A DNA stretch of 64,000 nt from Streptomyces tauricus (GCF_014650955.1 NZ_BMVY01000003.1:310001-374000); one strand, 5' to 3'; shown: positions 25,336-33,537, counted from the stretch's first letter. Notes: generated by a model from the sequence alone, not told the origin. Translations and numbers: made by a program.

Positions 25336-26436
25336 ATGAGCGATCAGTCGGTGGTGCTGCATGTGAAGGGCCGGGTGCTGGTCGCCCCGGACGACGCCAG
25401 GGACGAACTCTGGGTCGTCGACGGCAAGGTCACCTACGACCGCCCCCAGGGCAAGGCCGCCCAGGACGTCCGCACCCTCACCGGCTGGGCCCTGCCAGGA
25501 CTCGTGGACGCCCACTGCCACGTCGGCCTCGGCCCCCACGGCGCCGTCCCCGACGACGAGTCGGAGAAGCAGGCCCTGGCCGACCGGGAGGCCGGCACCC
25601 TGCTCATCCGGGACGCCGGCTCACCCGCGGACACCCGCTGGGTCGACGACCGCGACGACCTGCCGAAGATCATCAGAGCGGGCCGCCACATCGCCCGTAC
25701 CCGCCGCTACATCCGCGGCTTCGCGCACGAGATCGAACCGGCGGACCTCGTCGCGTACGTGGCCCGGGAGGCCCGGCGCGGCGACGGCTGGGTGAAGCTG
25801 GTGGGCGACTGGATCGACCGCGGCACCGGCGACCTCGGCGCCTGCTGGCCGCGCGACGCGGTCGAGGCGGCGATCGCCGAGGCGCACCGGCTCGGCGCCC
25901 GCGTCACCGCGCACTGCTTCGCCGAGGACTCCCTGCGGGACCTCGTCGAGGCGGGCATCGACTGCGTCGAACACGCCACCGGACTGACCGAGGACACGAT
26001 CCCGCTCTTCGCCGAGCGCGGCGTCGCGATCGTGCCGACCCTCGTGAACATCGCGACGTTCCCGCGGCTCGCGGCCGGGGGCGAGGGCAAGTACCCCCGG
26101 TGGTCGGCGCACATGCGGCGCCTGCACGAGCGGCGTTACGACACCGTGCGAGCCGCGTACGACGCCGGGATCCCGGTGTTCGTCGGCACCGACGCGGGCG
26201 GCACGCTGCCGCACGGACTGGTGGCGGGGGAGGTCGCCGAGCTGGTGACGGCGGGCATCCCGCCTCTCGAAGCGCTTTCGGCCACCACGTGGGCCGCGCG
26301 GGCGTGGCTGGGCCGGCCCGGACTGGAGGAGGGGGCTCCGGCCGACCTCGTCGTCTACGAGCAGGATCCGCGGGCGGACGTCAGGGTTCTGGCGGCACCG
26401 CGGCGGGTGGTCCTGGAGGGCAGGGTCGTCGGCTGA
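25336..26436 (+). CDS. Amidohydrolase family protein
   Basis: 366 aa metal-dependent hydrolase. The metal site begins at LPGLVDAHCHVGLG (His60, His62) and further ligands are likely in RVTAHCFAED, CVEHATGLTED and FVGTDAGGTLPHG. The overall layout (a small beta-domain at both ends around a TIM barrel, ending in ADLVVYEQDPRADVRVL) is that of imidazolonepropionase/prolidase-like amidohydrolases. Substrate unknown; it stands alone between a repeat array and the LAETG gene. The ATG at 25336 has only GAGGAAC about 20 bases upstream, so initiation is unclear. Confidence 0.88.
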   Translation: MSDQSVVLHVKGRVLVAPDDARDELWVVDGKVTYDRPQGKAAQDVRTLTGWALPGLVDAHCHVGLGPHGAVPDDESEKQALADREAGTLLIRDAGSPADTRWVDDRDDLPKIIRAGRHIARTRRYIRGFAHEIEPADLVAYVAREARRGDGWVKLVGDWIDRGTGDLGACWPRDAVEAAIAEAHRLGARVTAHCFAEDSLRDLVEAGIDCVEHATGLTEDTIPLFAERGVAIVPTLVNIATFPRLAAGGEGKYPRWSAHMRRLHERRYDTVRAAYDAGIPVFVGTDAGGTLPHGLVAGEVAELVTAGIPPLEALSATTWAARAWLGRPGLEEGAPADLVVYEQDPRADVRVLAAPRRVVLEGRVVG

Positions 26437-26593
26437 CGGAGAGTGACCGCGGGCCGGGGTCCGAGCGGCGCGCACTCCTCCCCGCGCTCCGGCGCGTCGA
26501 CGGGCGCTTTCCAGCCAGTTCAGTGATCTGGGTGGCCTTGAGGAACGTACGTGCAGGGTGAATCGAAGGCGTGCGCGGAAAGTCCACGTACGG

Positions 26594-26624
26594 GTGAACT
26601 CCCGTCAGCTCGCTGACTGTTCAC
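26594..26624 (+). promoter_or_regulatory. Nested hairpin in the leader of the LAETG-protein gene
   Basis: Outer arms GTGAAC (26594-26599) and GTTCAC (26619-26624) enclose inner arms GTCAGC (26604-26609) and GCTGAC (26612-26617). It lies 119 bp before the start codon. Nearby are CGTACGTG (26546-26553) with its inverse CACGTACG (26585-26592), and an 11-bp inverted repeat (26659-26669 with 26688-26698). This 307-bp intergenic stretch holds no gene but is rich in such symmetry, so it is probably regulatory. Confidence 0.5.
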
Positions 26625-26743
26625 TCTCCGTGCGTAAGGATTCCCGTCATCGACGCCGCCGGACGCTCCCCGCATGTCCCTGCGAGCGGAGCGTCCGGTG
26701 GTGTCGCGTCTCCAGTTCTGTCTCCTGTGGGGGTCCCACCACC

Positions 26744-27637
26744 TTGAACAGCACCGATTTCCGTATGCCCGCACGCGTCTCTGTCCGCAGGCCGGCCGCC
26801 CTCGCGGTCGCCGTCGCCCTGGCGGCGGGTCCCGCGGTCCTGGCCGGCGCGGGCCCGGCCCACGCGACCGGCGACCACGGTCGTGCCTCGGCCGTCGTGC
26901 TCCGCACCGGACTCGACGTCTCCCTGCTCAACAAGACCGTGAACGTCCCGCTCGCGGTCTCGCTCAACGAGGTACAGGCGCCGCGGAGCGCCGAGAAGAC
27001 CACGCTCACCGCGAAGCTGGACGGGGTCGACGGCGGACAGCCGTTCACCGTGCTCGGCGCGGAGGTCGCCAGAGCGAGCGCGACCGTGTCGGCGAAGAAG
27101 GCCGAGGGGGCGGTGCACCTCGCCCATGCCAAGGTGCACATTCCGGGGCTGCCTCTGCTGTCCCTCATCGAGGTCGACCAGGTCACCGCGAAGGCGGTCT
27201 GCGCGGCGGGGGAGAAGCCGGTCGCCTCGGCGAATCCGCTGGGCGCGGTGACGGTGCTCGGCAAGAGGACGACGCTCACCGCCGGTGGGGTGACGGAGGT
27301 GAAGGTGCCGGGGGTCGGTGAGGTCCGCCTGGACCTCTCCTCGACCCGGACCACGTCCCGTACGGCGGCGGCGACGGCGCTGCGGCTCAAGGTGTCCGTG
27401 AACCCGCTGAAGCTGAACGTGGCGGAGGTCGAAGGAACGGTCACTCTGGCGGAGGCGACGTGCGAGTCGCCTGCGGTGCCCGCGCCGGGGGTGAAGCCGC
27501 AGGGGTCGTCCGCGGCGGCGCCCGGCCTCGCGGAGACGGGGGGTAGTTCGGCGACGCCGTACGTGGTGGCGGGGGCGGCGGCGCTACTGCTCGCCGGGGC
27601 GGGCGCGCTGGCCCGGTCCCGCCGCCACAGGCCCTGA
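26744..27637 (+). CDS. SCO1860-family LAETG-anchored surface protein
   Basis: 297 aa from a TTG at 26744 with GGGGGT upstream; an ATG at 26765 is the alternative. A signal peptide ends near GPAHA-T. The mature protein is about 210 residues of beta-rich sequence (ASAVVLRTGLDVSLLNKTVNVPLAVSLNEV) with few cysteines. It closes with the sortase E motif LAETG at about residue 262, a hydrophobic helix and a basic tail (RSRRHRP), so it is covalently attached to the cell wall. Its place next to cobC and cbiX, as in other streptomycetes, hints at a link with cobalt or cobalamin, but function is unknown. Confidence 0.85.
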   Translation: MNSTDFRMPARVSVRRPAALAVAVALAAGPAVLAGAGPAHATGDHGRASAVVLRTGLDVSLLNKTVNVPLAVSLNEVQAPRSAEKTTLTAKLDGVDGGQPFTVLGAEVARASATVSAKKAEGAVHLAHAKVHIPGLPLLSLIEVDQVTAKAVCAAGEKPVASANPLGAVTVLGKRTTLTAGGVTEVKVPGVGEVRLDLSSTRTTSRTAAATALRLKVSVNPLKLNVAEVEGTVTLAEATCESPAVPAPGVKPQGSSAAAPGLAETGGSSATPYVVAGAAALLLAGAGALARSRRHRP

Positions 27638-27676
27638 CCCCGGGCTTGCCCCGCGGCCCCGGTGGGGGTGCGGGCT

Positions 27677-27960
27677 GCGCAGTTCCCCGCGCCCCTAAAA
27701 GCCAAAAGACTGCGCAGTTCCCCGCGCCCCTAAAAGCCAAAAGACTGCGCAGTTCCCCGCGCCCCCAAACAGCCCCGCAGCCGCGCGGGCAAGGACGCAA
27801 GCACCCCCCACCGCCCCGCAGACGTCATACTCGCCGCACCCCCGCACCCCCGCACCCCCGCGCCCTCAAGGGGCGCGGGGAACGGCGCGGCCAGCCCCGA
27901 CCGTCCCGCACGAGCCATACCGGCGGCACCTCCTGCCCCTGAGGGGCGCGGGGAACTGCG
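27677..27960. repeat. Five core repeats in opposing orientations
   Basis: Three reverse copies with AGTTCCCC at 27681, 27716 and 27751 (exact 35-bp period, spacer TAAAAGCCAAAAGACT), then two forward copies near 27869 and 27942. They fill the 372-bp gap between the convergent LAETG-protein and cobC genes. No gene is seen in the gap. Confidence 0.88.
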
Positions 27961-28009
27961 CGGCCAGCTCTCACCGGCCGCACCAGCCATACCCCCCGTC
28001 GCCCCCGCC

Positions 28010-29122
28010 CTAGGGTTTCGTCAAGCTGACCGCCTGGTCCAGGGCCTGGAGGAAGCGGTTGACCGTCGAGCGGTCGCGGACGGCGAGCCGCAGCCACGTC
28101 CCGTCGAGCCCCGGGAACGTGTCCCCCCGCCGCACGGCGAACCCCAGCCGCCGCAACCGCTCCCGCACAGCGACCGCCCCCGGCAGCGACACCAGGACGA
28201 ACGGCCCCTCCGCGGGCTCCGCGACCCGCACCCCGTCGGACGCGAACTCCCGCAGCCCCGCGACGAGATGCGCCCGGTCCGTGGCCACCCGCTGAGCCGC
28301 CCGCGCCTGCTCGGCGAGCGCCTCCGGCGTCATGCACGCCTCCGCGGCGGCCAGCGCGGGCGTGGACACCGGCCACAGCGGCTGCGCCCGTTCGAGTTCG
28401 CCGATCGTCTCGGGGGCCGCGAGCACGTACCCGATCCGCAGCCCCGCCAGCCCCCACGTCTTGGTGAGACTGCGCAGCACCACGAGCCCCGGTACGTCCG
28501 TCCGCCCCGCGAGCGCCTCCCGTTCCTCCGGCACCGCGTCCATGAACGCCTCGTCGACCACCAACGTCCGCCCAGGACACGCGAGTTCCGCGATCAGCCC
28601 GGCCGGATGGAGCACGGACGTGGGATTCGTCGGGTTGCCGATCACGACCAGGTCCGCGTCCTCGGGAACGGCCGACGGATCGAGCCGGAACCCCTCCTCG
28701 GGACGCAGCAGCACCCGGTCCACCGTGTGCCCCGCGTCCCGCAGCGCCGCCTCCGGCTCGGTGAACTGCGGGTGCACGACCACAGGGTGACGGACCTTCA
28801 GCGCACGGGCGAGCAGCACGAAGGCCTCGGCGGCGCCGGCCGTGAGCAGCACCCGTTCCACGGGCAGCCCGTGCCGTGCCGCCACCGCGGCCCGCGCGGC
28901 CCGCCCGTCCGGGTAGGCGGCCAGCCCGCCCAGCGACGCGGCGATCCGGCCACGCAGCCAGTCCGGGGGAGTACCGGCACGGACGTTGACGGCGAGGTCG
29001 ACGAGCGCGGAGCCGTCGTCACGCACCTCGGCGTCCCCGTGATGCCGCAGATCGTGCCCCTGCCCCTGCCCGCCGTCGCTCGTGGACGCGGACCCGTCTC
29101 TGTCGCCGCTGTCAGTACGCAT
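28010..29122 (-). CDS. cobC: CobC-like PLP-dependent aminotransferase
   Basis: 370 aa class I/II aminotransferase of the threonine-phosphate decarboxylase/histidinol-phosphate aminotransferase group (Rv2231c-type CobC). The PLP lysine is Lys221 (RSLTKTWGLAGLR), the cofactor aspartate is Asp190 (LVVDEAFMD), and NPTNPT binds the cofactor. In cobalamin synthesis it would supply aminopropanol phosphate for the nucleotide loop. The Gly/Asp/His-rich first 40 residues are extra to the fold. Its ATG overlaps the end of cbiX by 11 bp, so the two are cotranscribed. Confidence 0.88.
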   Translation of the reverse strand: MRTDSGDRDGSASTSDGGQGQGHDLRHHGDAEVRDDGSALVDLAVNVRAGTPPDWLRGRIAASLGGLAAYPDGRAARAAVAARHGLPVERVLLTAGAAEAFVLLARALKVRHPVVVHPQFTEPEAALRDAGHTVDRVLLRPEEGFRLDPSAVPEDADLVVIGNPTNPTSVLHPAGLIAELACPGRTLVVDEAFMDAVPEEREALAGRTDVPGLVVLRSLTKTWGLAGLRIGYVLAAPETIGELERAQPLWPVSTPALAAAEACMTPEALAEQARAAQRVATDRAHLVAGLREFASDGVRVAEPAEGPFVLVSLPGAVAVRERLRRLGFAVRRGDTFPGLDGTWLRLAVRDRSTVNRFLQALDQAVSLTKP

Positions 29123-29912
29123 GAGAGGGGGCGGAGTCGTCGTCGGCCGGCTGCGTCTCCCGGTAGCGCTCCATCACCAGGTCGAGCAGTTCGGGCTCCG
29201 GCCCGATGACGTCGGCGGAGGCCACCTCGACCTCCGGGTGCGCTGTCGCCCACCCCTCGCTCTGCTGCCGGATCCGCTCCGGGAGCACACCGTCGAACAG
29301 GAAGTAGGGGAGCACGACGATCCGCCGCGCGCCGAGCCGCGCACAGCGGTCCAGGCCCGACGGCACGTCCGGCGCGGCCAGCGACACGAACGCCGTCTCC
29401 ACCCCCGCGTAACCGCGCCCCTCCCACAGCAGCCGCGCCGCCTTGTGCACCTCCGCGTTGGCCTCCGGGTCGGTCGAGCCGCGGCCGACGAGCAGCACGG
29501 TCACCCCGGCCCGGTCCTGCGGCGTGCGCGCCGACCCGCCCAGGGCCTCGTCGAGCCGCCGCTCCAGCACGGCGAGCAGCGCGGGGTGCGGGCCCAGCGG
29601 ACGCCCGTACGCGTACGAGGTCCCCGGATACCGCTCCTGCTCCCGGGCGAGCGCGGCCGGCAGGTCGCTCCCGGCGGGCCCGGCGGACACGAGCATCAGC
29701 GGGACCGCGGCGAACCGGCGCACCCCCTGGGCGGCCAGCTCGGCCACCGCGTCGCCGAGCGGCGGCGGGGACAGCCCGATGAAACCGCCCGCCACGGGCA
29801 GGCCGGGGTTGCGCCGGCCCAGCTCCCGTACGAAGTCGCGGAACGCCTCGGCTCCGGCATCGTCCCGGGTGCCATGGCCGGCGAGGAGCAGGGCTGGGGC
29901 GGGGGTGGTCAC
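29112..29912 (-). CDS. cbiX: Sirohydrochlorin chelatase (CbiX-like)
   Basis: 266 aa from a GTG at 29912 preceded by GAGGAG. Type II chelatase inserting Co(II) (or Fe/Ni) into sirohydrochlorin or a related tetrapyrrole. The opening PALLLAGHGTRDDAG carries the first active-site His, and a second CbiX half follows (VTVLLVGRGSTDPEANAEV, RIVVLPYFLFDGVLPERI). The tandem two-domain form is usual in actinobacteria. It is coupled by a GTGA overlap to a 38-codon ORF upstream and overlaps cobC downstream. Confidence 0.9.
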   Translation of the reverse strand: MTTPAPALLLAGHGTRDDAGAEAFRDFVRELGRRNPGLPVAGGFIGLSPPPLGDAVAELAAQGVRRFAAVPLMLVSAGPAGSDLPAALAREQERYPGTSYAYGRPLGPHPALLAVLERRLDEALGGSARTPQDRAGVTVLLVGRGSTDPEANAEVHKAARLLWEGRGYAGVETAFVSLAAPDVPSGLDRCARLGARRIVVLPYFLFDGVLPERIRQQSEGWATAHPEVEVASADVIGPEPELLDLVMERYRETQPADDDSAPSHAY

Positions 29913-30025
29913 GGTGTCTCCTCGGGATACGGAAGGGGGTGAGGGGGCTGGGCGGGCCGACAGGGCGGTACGCCGGCCGCGGGCGGGTCGGCGACGCATG
30001 CCTGACGACGGTTGTGGTGGCTCAC
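29909..30025 (-). CDS. Candidate 38-aa His/Cys/Pro-rich small protein
   Basis: GTG start at 30025 with a strong GGAGGAG 6 bases upstream; the stop TGA overlaps the GTG of cbiX as GTGA. The peptide begins MSHHNRRQACVAD and ends PLPYPEETP. It contains two Cys, three His and about ten Pro, so metal binding is conceivable for a peptide coupled to a metal chelatase. The start itself overlaps the stop of another small ORF (30022-30108), again as GTGA. Good ribosome site and double coupling support translation; no family is recognised. Confidence 0.5.
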   Translation of the reverse strand: MSHHNRRQACVADPPAAGVPPCRPAQPPHPLPYPEETP

Positions 30026-30108
30026 TTGGGCTCCTCCTGCCGACGGTGGCCGCGCTGCGCCACCCTACGACCGCGGGCCTCGCGGGTCGCCGTCCCGCCC
30101 ACACTCAT
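30022..30108 (-). CDS. Candidate 28-aa basic small protein
   Basis: ATG at 30108 overlaps the stop codon of the CobE/CbiG-like gene as ATGA, and its own TGA overlaps the next small ORF's GTG as GTGA. The peptide runs MSVGGTATREARGRR and ends HRRQEEPK, with eight Arg/Lys. The ribosome site of the next ORF lies inside its 3' end. It may be a real small protein or a coupling ORF that keeps ribosomes moving through the 192-bp gap to cbiX. Unrecognised. Confidence 0.4.
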   Translation of the reverse strand: MSVGGTATREARGRRVAQRGHRRQEEPK

Positions 30109-30671
30109 CTCGTGCACCCCGGCCCCGGCCCACCCTCGGCCGCACGGTCCCGCCCCGCCTCGGTCCCGACCTCGACCCCGGCCCCGGGCTCGACCGCCGG
30201 GAGCGGCCCGCGCCCGGTCCGGCGTACGACCGCGCAGGTCGCCCTCGCCGGTCGCGCGGACGACGTGCGCTTGGGGACCAGGAGCTGACCGCCGCGGGCG
30301 AGCGCCGCGGCCTCGGCGACCGAGGGCGTACCGACGGCCGCGAGGGCCGCCCCCGAGGGGTTCGGCACGTCGACCCGTGCCAGCTCCTCGGCGCTGTACG
30401 TCGTCAAGGGCACCCCGAGCCGTTCGGCCGCACCGAGGATGCCGGGCTCGCCGGCCTTCGTGTCGACGGTCGCCAGCTCGGCGACGGACCGCGCGGACAG
30501 CCCGGCGTCCCGCAGGGCGTCCTCGACGAGCCGCAGCACCTCACCTACCCGGACCCCTCCGGAGGCACCGACTCCGACGACGAGATCGGCCTCGGACGGG
30601 GATCTTTCCGCAAGCCGTACGGGCTCCGAAGTGCGGCGAACGTGCGTGAAGGCGCTGTGATCGGATAGCAA
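30105..30671 (-). CDS. Cobalamin biosynthesis protein, CobE/CbiG C-terminal type
   Basis: About 188 aa if begun at the TTG at 30671. The domain VVGVGASGGVRVGEVLRLVEDAL, LATVDTKAGEPGILGAAERLGVPL, YSAEELARV and GTPSVAEAAALARGG...LLVPKR is the CobE/CbiG C-terminal domain, which in CbiG opens the ring-A lactone of cobalt-precorrin-5A. No ATG or GTG lies near the domain start; the nearest upstream initiator in frame is TTG, 6 bp from the divergent ZIP gene and without a ribosome site. The start is therefore unsure. A Gly/Glu-rich tail of about 50 residues follows the domain. Confidence 0.75.
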   Translation of the reverse strand: MLSDHSAFTHVRRTSEPVRLAERSPSEADLVVGVGASGGVRVGEVLRLVEDALRDAGLSARSVAELATVDTKAGEPGILGAAERLGVPLTTYSAEELARVDVPNPSGAALAAVGTPSVAEAAALARGGQLLVPKRTSSARPARATCAVVRRTGRGPLPAVEPGAGVEVGTEAGRDRAAEGGPGPGCTR

Positions 30672-30677
30672 GGGCGT

Positions 30678-31406
30678 ATGGCGGTGTTCGTCGCGCTCGG
30701 CGCGTTCCTCATGACGCTGGCCGGCGGCTGGACGGCGCAACGCGTCACCGACCGCCGCCACCTCGTACTCGGCCTGGCGGGCGGCCTGATGCTGGGCGTC
30801 GTCGGCCTCGACCTGCTGCCGGAGGCACTCGAAGCGGCGGGCGAGGAGATCTTCGGCGTCCCGGCCGCGCTGCTGCTGTTCGTGGCCGGCTTCCTCGCGG
30901 CCCACATGGTGGAACGGCTGCTGGCCGTGCGCCAGGCCTCGCACGGGGGCGGGGAACACGACGGGCGTACGCCCCAGGTGGGCCTGACCGCCGCCGCCGC
31001 GATGGTCGGCCACAGCGCCATGGACGGCGTGGCGATCGGCGCGGCCTTCCAGGTGGGCGGCGGTATGGGCGCGGCCGTGGCGGTCGCGGTGATCGCCCAT
31101 GACTTCGCGGACGGCTTCAACACGTACACGATCACGACCCTGTACGGGAACGCCCGCCGCAAGGCGGTCGCGATGCTCGTCGCGGACGCCGCGGCCCCGG
31201 TGATCGGCGCCGCCTCGACGATGCTGTTCAGCATTCCCGGACATCTGCTCGGCGGGTACCTCGGCTTCTTCGGCGGCGCGCTCCTCTACCTCGCCGCCGC
31301 CGAGATCCTCCCCGAGGCCCACCACGAACACCCCGCCCGCTCCACCCTGCTGTGCACACTCGCCGGAGTGGCCTTCATCTGGCTGGTCGTCGGCATCGCG
31401 GAGTGA
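30678..31406 (+). CDS. ZIP-family metal transporter
   Basis: 242 aa, about eight hydrophobic segments. The metal-binding helix pair is visible as VGHSAMDGVAIGAAFQVGGG (His-Ser..Asp-Gly) and VAVIAHDFADGFNTYTI, and a His/Glu-rich site recurs in AAAEILPEAHHEH. It imports divalent cations such as Zn, Fe or Co. ATG at 30678 with AAGGG 6 bases upstream. It sits on the plus strand in the middle of leftward cobalamin genes, which suggests it may supply cobalt or deal with metals for that pathway. Its promoter would have to overlap the start of the divergent gene. Confidence 0.85.
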   Translation: MAVFVALGAFLMTLAGGWTAQRVTDRRHLVLGLAGGLMLGVVGLDLLPEALEAAGEEIFGVPAALLLFVAGFLAAHMVERLLAVRQASHGGGEHDGRTPQVGLTAAAAMVGHSAMDGVAIGAAFQVGGGMGAAVAVAVIAHDFADGFNTYTITTLYGNARRKAVAMLVADAAAPVIGAASTMLFSIPGHLLGGYLGFFGGALLYLAAAEILPEAHHEHPARSTLLCTLAGVAFIWLVVGIAE

Positions 31407-31435
31407 GCCCGGGGCCCCGGCGCCCTGAGCCGGTC

Positions 31436-32938
31436 TCATGACCCGGCGCACCTCTCCACGAACCGCCGGGCGACACCGGGCGAGCCCGCCCAGTGGGTGT
31501 GCAGATAACTCGCGTGCACACCCCGCTGTACGAATCCCTCGACCCGCCGCACCGGAGTACGCAGCCCCCAGGCGGCAGCCGTGCCCGCGCCCGGCTCCAC
31601 GACGGTCCGGTGGAACTCGTGCCCCCGCATCCGTGTGCCCGCCTCGGCCAGCGAGCTGTCGGACACCGCGACGGCATCGCGGTACCCGAGCGTCAGCTGC
31701 GCGTCCATCCGGGCCCCGGCGTCGATGACACCGCACATCGGCAGCCCGTCGAGCTCACGGCAGAGATAGAGGAGCCCCGCGCACTCGGCCGCGATGGGCG
31801 CCCCGCTCTCGGCGAGCGCGGCGACGGCCTTGCGCAGCGGTTCGTTGGCGGACAGCTCCGGCCCGAACACCTCGGGAAACCCGCCCCCGAGAACCAGCCC
31901 ACGGGTCCCGTCCGGCAACTGCTCGTCCCGCAGCGGATCGAACCTGACGACCTCAGCCCCGGCGGCAGCCAGCAACTCGGCCTGCTCGGCATAGGAGAAG
32001 GTGAAGGCGGACCCCCCGGCAACGGCGACGACGGGCCTGTTCAGCCCGTCCGGCGTTCGAGGACGAGCGCGCGGCGCGACAGGGGGGTCCGGGGGCGCAG
32101 CCCCCGGGGACGGGACGGGAAGGGGCGGCGGGGGCGAGAAAGCCAGAGCCTCCCCCGCATCCCACGCCGCACCCCCCAACGACCCGGCGCCGCGCGCCAA
32201 CGCGAACAACGCCTCCAGATCACACCCGGCCCGCACCCGCGCCCCCATCGCCGCGACAGCGGCAACCGCCTCGGCCCGCCGCTCGGCGACGGGCACCAGC
32301 CCCAGATGCCGGGACGGCGTACCCACCTCCTCGGCCCGCCGCAGAGCGCCCAGCACAGGCACCCCGGACTGGTCCATGGCCTCCCGCAGCAGCGCCTCGT
32401 GCCGGTCGGACGCGACCTTGTTGAGGATCACCCCGCCGATCCGCACCCCGGGGTCCCAGGAGGCGAACCCGTGCACGAGCGCGGCCACCGACCGGGACTG
32501 CGAGGACGCGTCCACGACCAGCACGACGGGCGCCCGCAGCAGCTTCGCCACATGGGCGGTGGAGGCCAGCTCCCCTTCCCCGGAGGCCCCGTCGAACAGC
32601 CCCATCACACCCTCGACCACGGCGAGATCGCACCCGCGCGCACCATGGGCGAACAGCGGCGCGATCAGCTCGGGACCGCACATGTAGGAGTCGAGATTGC
32701 GCCCCACCCGCCCGCTGGCGAGCGAGTGGTACCCGGGGTCGATGTAGTCCGGCCCCACCTTGTGCGGGGACACGGCGAGCCCCCGCGAGGCGAACGCGGC
32801 CATCAGCCCCGTGGCCACGGTGGTCTTGCCGCTCCCCGAGGCGGGCGCGGCGATGACCAACCGGGGAACGGAACCGGCGCCGGACCCGGAACCGAAGCCG
32901 GAAAGAGAACCAGGGCCGGAACCGGCGCCGCAGGACAT
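31436..32938 (-). CDS. cobB: Cobyrinate a,c-diamide synthase
   Basis: 500 aa (CobB/CbiA). Amidates the a- and c-carboxylates of cobyrinate using glutamine and ATP. The N-terminal P-loop ASGSGKTT (residues 34-40) and the KVGPDYIDPGYH motif belong to the synthetase domain; the C-terminal class I-like amidotransferase has AAECAGLLYLCRELDG. A Gly/Ser-rich head of about 25 residues and a Pro-rich linker (about 265-305) are extra. DNA under that linker is an intergenic-type repeat in frame. The ATG overlaps the cobO stop by one base. Confidence 0.93.
   Translation of the reverse strand: MSCGAGSGPGSLSGFGSGSGAGSVPRLVIAAPASGSGKTTVATGLMAAFASRGLAVSPHKVGPDYIDPGYHSLASGRVGRNLDSYMCGPELIAPLFAHGARGCDLAVVEGVMGLFDGASGEGELASTAHVAKLLRAPVVLVVDASSQSRSVAALVHGFASWDPGVRIGGVILNKVASDRHEALLREAMDQSGVPVLGALRRAEEVGTPSRHLGLVPVAERRAEAVAAVAAMGARVRAGCDLEALFALARGAGSLGGAAWDAGEALAFSPPPPLPVPSPGAAPPDPPVAPRARPRTPDGLNRPVVAVAGGSAFTFSYAEQAELLAAAGAEVVRFDPLRDEQLPDGTRGLVLGGGFPEVFGPELSANEPLRKAVAALAESGAPIAAECAGLLYLCRELDGLPMCGVIDAGARMDAQLTLGYRDAVAVSDSSLAEAGTRMRGHEFHRTVVEPGAGTAAAWGLRTPVRRVEGFVQRGVHASYLHTHWAGSPGVARRFVERCAGS
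32036..32112 (-). repeat. Intergenic-type repeat lying inside cobB
   Basis: The stretch contains CAGCCCGTCCGGCGTTCGAG, then GACGAG, followed about 20 bases later by GGGGTCCGGGGGCGCAGCCC with an inverted GGGGGC/GCCCCC. I know this combination as a common dispersed non-coding repeat of Streptomyces genomes. Here it is read through in frame and encodes residues about 275-301 of cobB, in the linker between the two domains. Confidence 0.6.
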
Positions 32939-33537
32939 CACCACTCGATGCCCCTCTGCCCCTTCTGACCGGCGTCCATCGGATGCTTCACCTTGGACAT
33001 GTCGGTCACCAGGTCGGCGAACTCGACCAGCTTCCCGGGAGCGTTGCGCCCGGTGATGACCACGTGCTGGGTCCCGGTCCGGGCCCGCAGCACCTCCACG
33101 ACCTCGTCGACGTCGATCCAGCCCCAGTGCATCGGGTAGGCGAACTCGTCGAGCACGTACAGCTTGTACGTCTCGGCGGCGAGGTCCCGCTTGACCTGCT
33201 CCCAGCCCTCGCGGGCCTTCTCCTCGTTGTCCTGCTGGGCGTCGCGCTGCACCCACGACCAGCCCTCGCCCATCTTGTGCCAGGCGACGGACCCGCCCTC
33301 ACCGCTGGCACCGAGGACGCGCAGCGCGTTCTCCTCGCCGACCTTCCACTTCGCGGACTTGACGAACTGGAACACCCCGATCGGCCACCCCTGGTTCCAG
33401 GCGCGCAGCGCGAGCCCGAAGGCGGCGGTCGACTTTCCCTTGCCCATCCCGGTGTGCACCATGACGAGCGCGCGGTTGCGTCGCTGGCGAGTCGTCAGTC
33501 CGTCGTCCGGTACGACACTCGGCTGTCCCTGAGGCAT
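32938..33537 (-). CDS. cobO: Cob(I)yrinic acid a,c-diamide adenosyltransferase
   Basis: 199 aa. Transfers the adenosyl group of ATP to cob(I)yrinic acid diamide, giving the Co-C bond of coenzyme B12. The CobO/CobA-type P-loop is GMGKGKSTAAFGLALRA (from residue 30), and further motifs are GVFQFVKSAKWKVGEENAL, LDEFAYPMHWGWID and VVITGRNAP. Its start overlaps the chelatase stop by one base (TAATG) and its stop overlaps the cobB start by one base, so it is tightly coupled on both sides. Confidence 0.96.
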   Translation of the reverse strand: MPQGQPSVVPDDGLTTRQRRNRALVMVHTGMGKGKSTAAFGLALRAWNQGWPIGVFQFVKSAKWKVGEENALRVLGASGEGGSVAWHKMGEGWSWVQRDAQQDNEEKAREGWEQVKRDLAAETYKLYVLDEFAYPMHWGWIDVDEVVEVLRARTGTQHVVITGRNAPGKLVEFADLVTDMSKVKHPMDAGQKGQRGIEW

